8,171 nucleotides of DNA from contig JBBQSA010000083.1 in assembly GCA_038214295.1 (NCBI GenBank), forward strand, positions 1 to 8,171, given 5' to 3'. The notes under the pieces are model-generated. The model saw only the letters and a list, made by a program, of their open reading frames with translations, had not been told where the DNA came from and made no database searches. Position numbers and translations under genes: made by a program. Positions within the stretch are counted from its first letter, which is position 1; every line of letters starts with the position of its first letter. Below are positions 6,988 through 8,171 of the stretch, piece after piece. The DNA is from SHZI01 sp038214295. GTDB lineage: Bacteria > Pseudomonadota > Gammaproteobacteria > Steroidobacterales > GCA-2729495.

Positions 6988-8171
<1,184 letters not shown>

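Overview
The window is a conserved housekeeping locus from a proteobacterium, most likely a high-GC gammaproteobacterium. It holds the 3' four-fifths of rpoC followed by the str operon: rpsL (S12), rpsG (S7), fusA (EF-G) and tuf (EF-Tu). All genes are on the + strand. RpoC aligns, from memory, with Escherichia coli beta' at a constant offset of 257 residues through every landmark checked: R425, the NADFDGD aspartates, the bridge helix, the four zinc cysteines, trigger-loop H936 and D1133. It therefore carries a full-length SI3-type insertion inside the trigger loop. That insertion, the S12 and S7 sequences and the gene order suggest Gammaproteobacteria. The direct rpoC-str junction, unlike the separated arrangement of E. 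coli, suggests a lineage such as Chromatiales or Xanthomonadales. The exact lineage is inference.

Layout: rpoC, lacking about 257 N-terminal residues, runs from 1 to 3492. The 333-bp gap at 3493-3825 holds very GC-rich hairpins (3524-3630), a good sigma70-type promoter (3648-3677) with the same architecture as the E. coli str promoter, and a leader of about 140 nt with competing small hairpins. rpsL (3826-4203) and rpsG (4326-4805) are separated by a 122-nt spacer of the kind that carries the S7 autoregulatory site in E. coli. fusA starts at GTG 4860, preceded by a perfect 7-bp inverted repeat. tuf starts at 6988 and runs off the window one or a few codons before its expected end.

How the genes work together: beta' is the catalytic clamp subunit of RNA polymerase. 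S12 and S7 are primary 30S proteins of the decoding centre and the head. EF-G drives translocation, and EF-Tu delivers aminoacyl-tRNA. The str genes are very likely co-transcribed from the 3648-3677 promoter, with read-through from rpoC possible.

I see no undescribed system. The strongest oddity is a sharp composition break at about 600 in rpoC. Bases 1-600 are about 50% G+C with A/T-ending codons, and the change to about 62% falls at the codons for the catalytic NADFDGD motif. This suggests a recombinant gene or a chimeric assembly joint. A second, weaker oddity is a marked preference for G-ending codons in tuf that its neighbours do not share.
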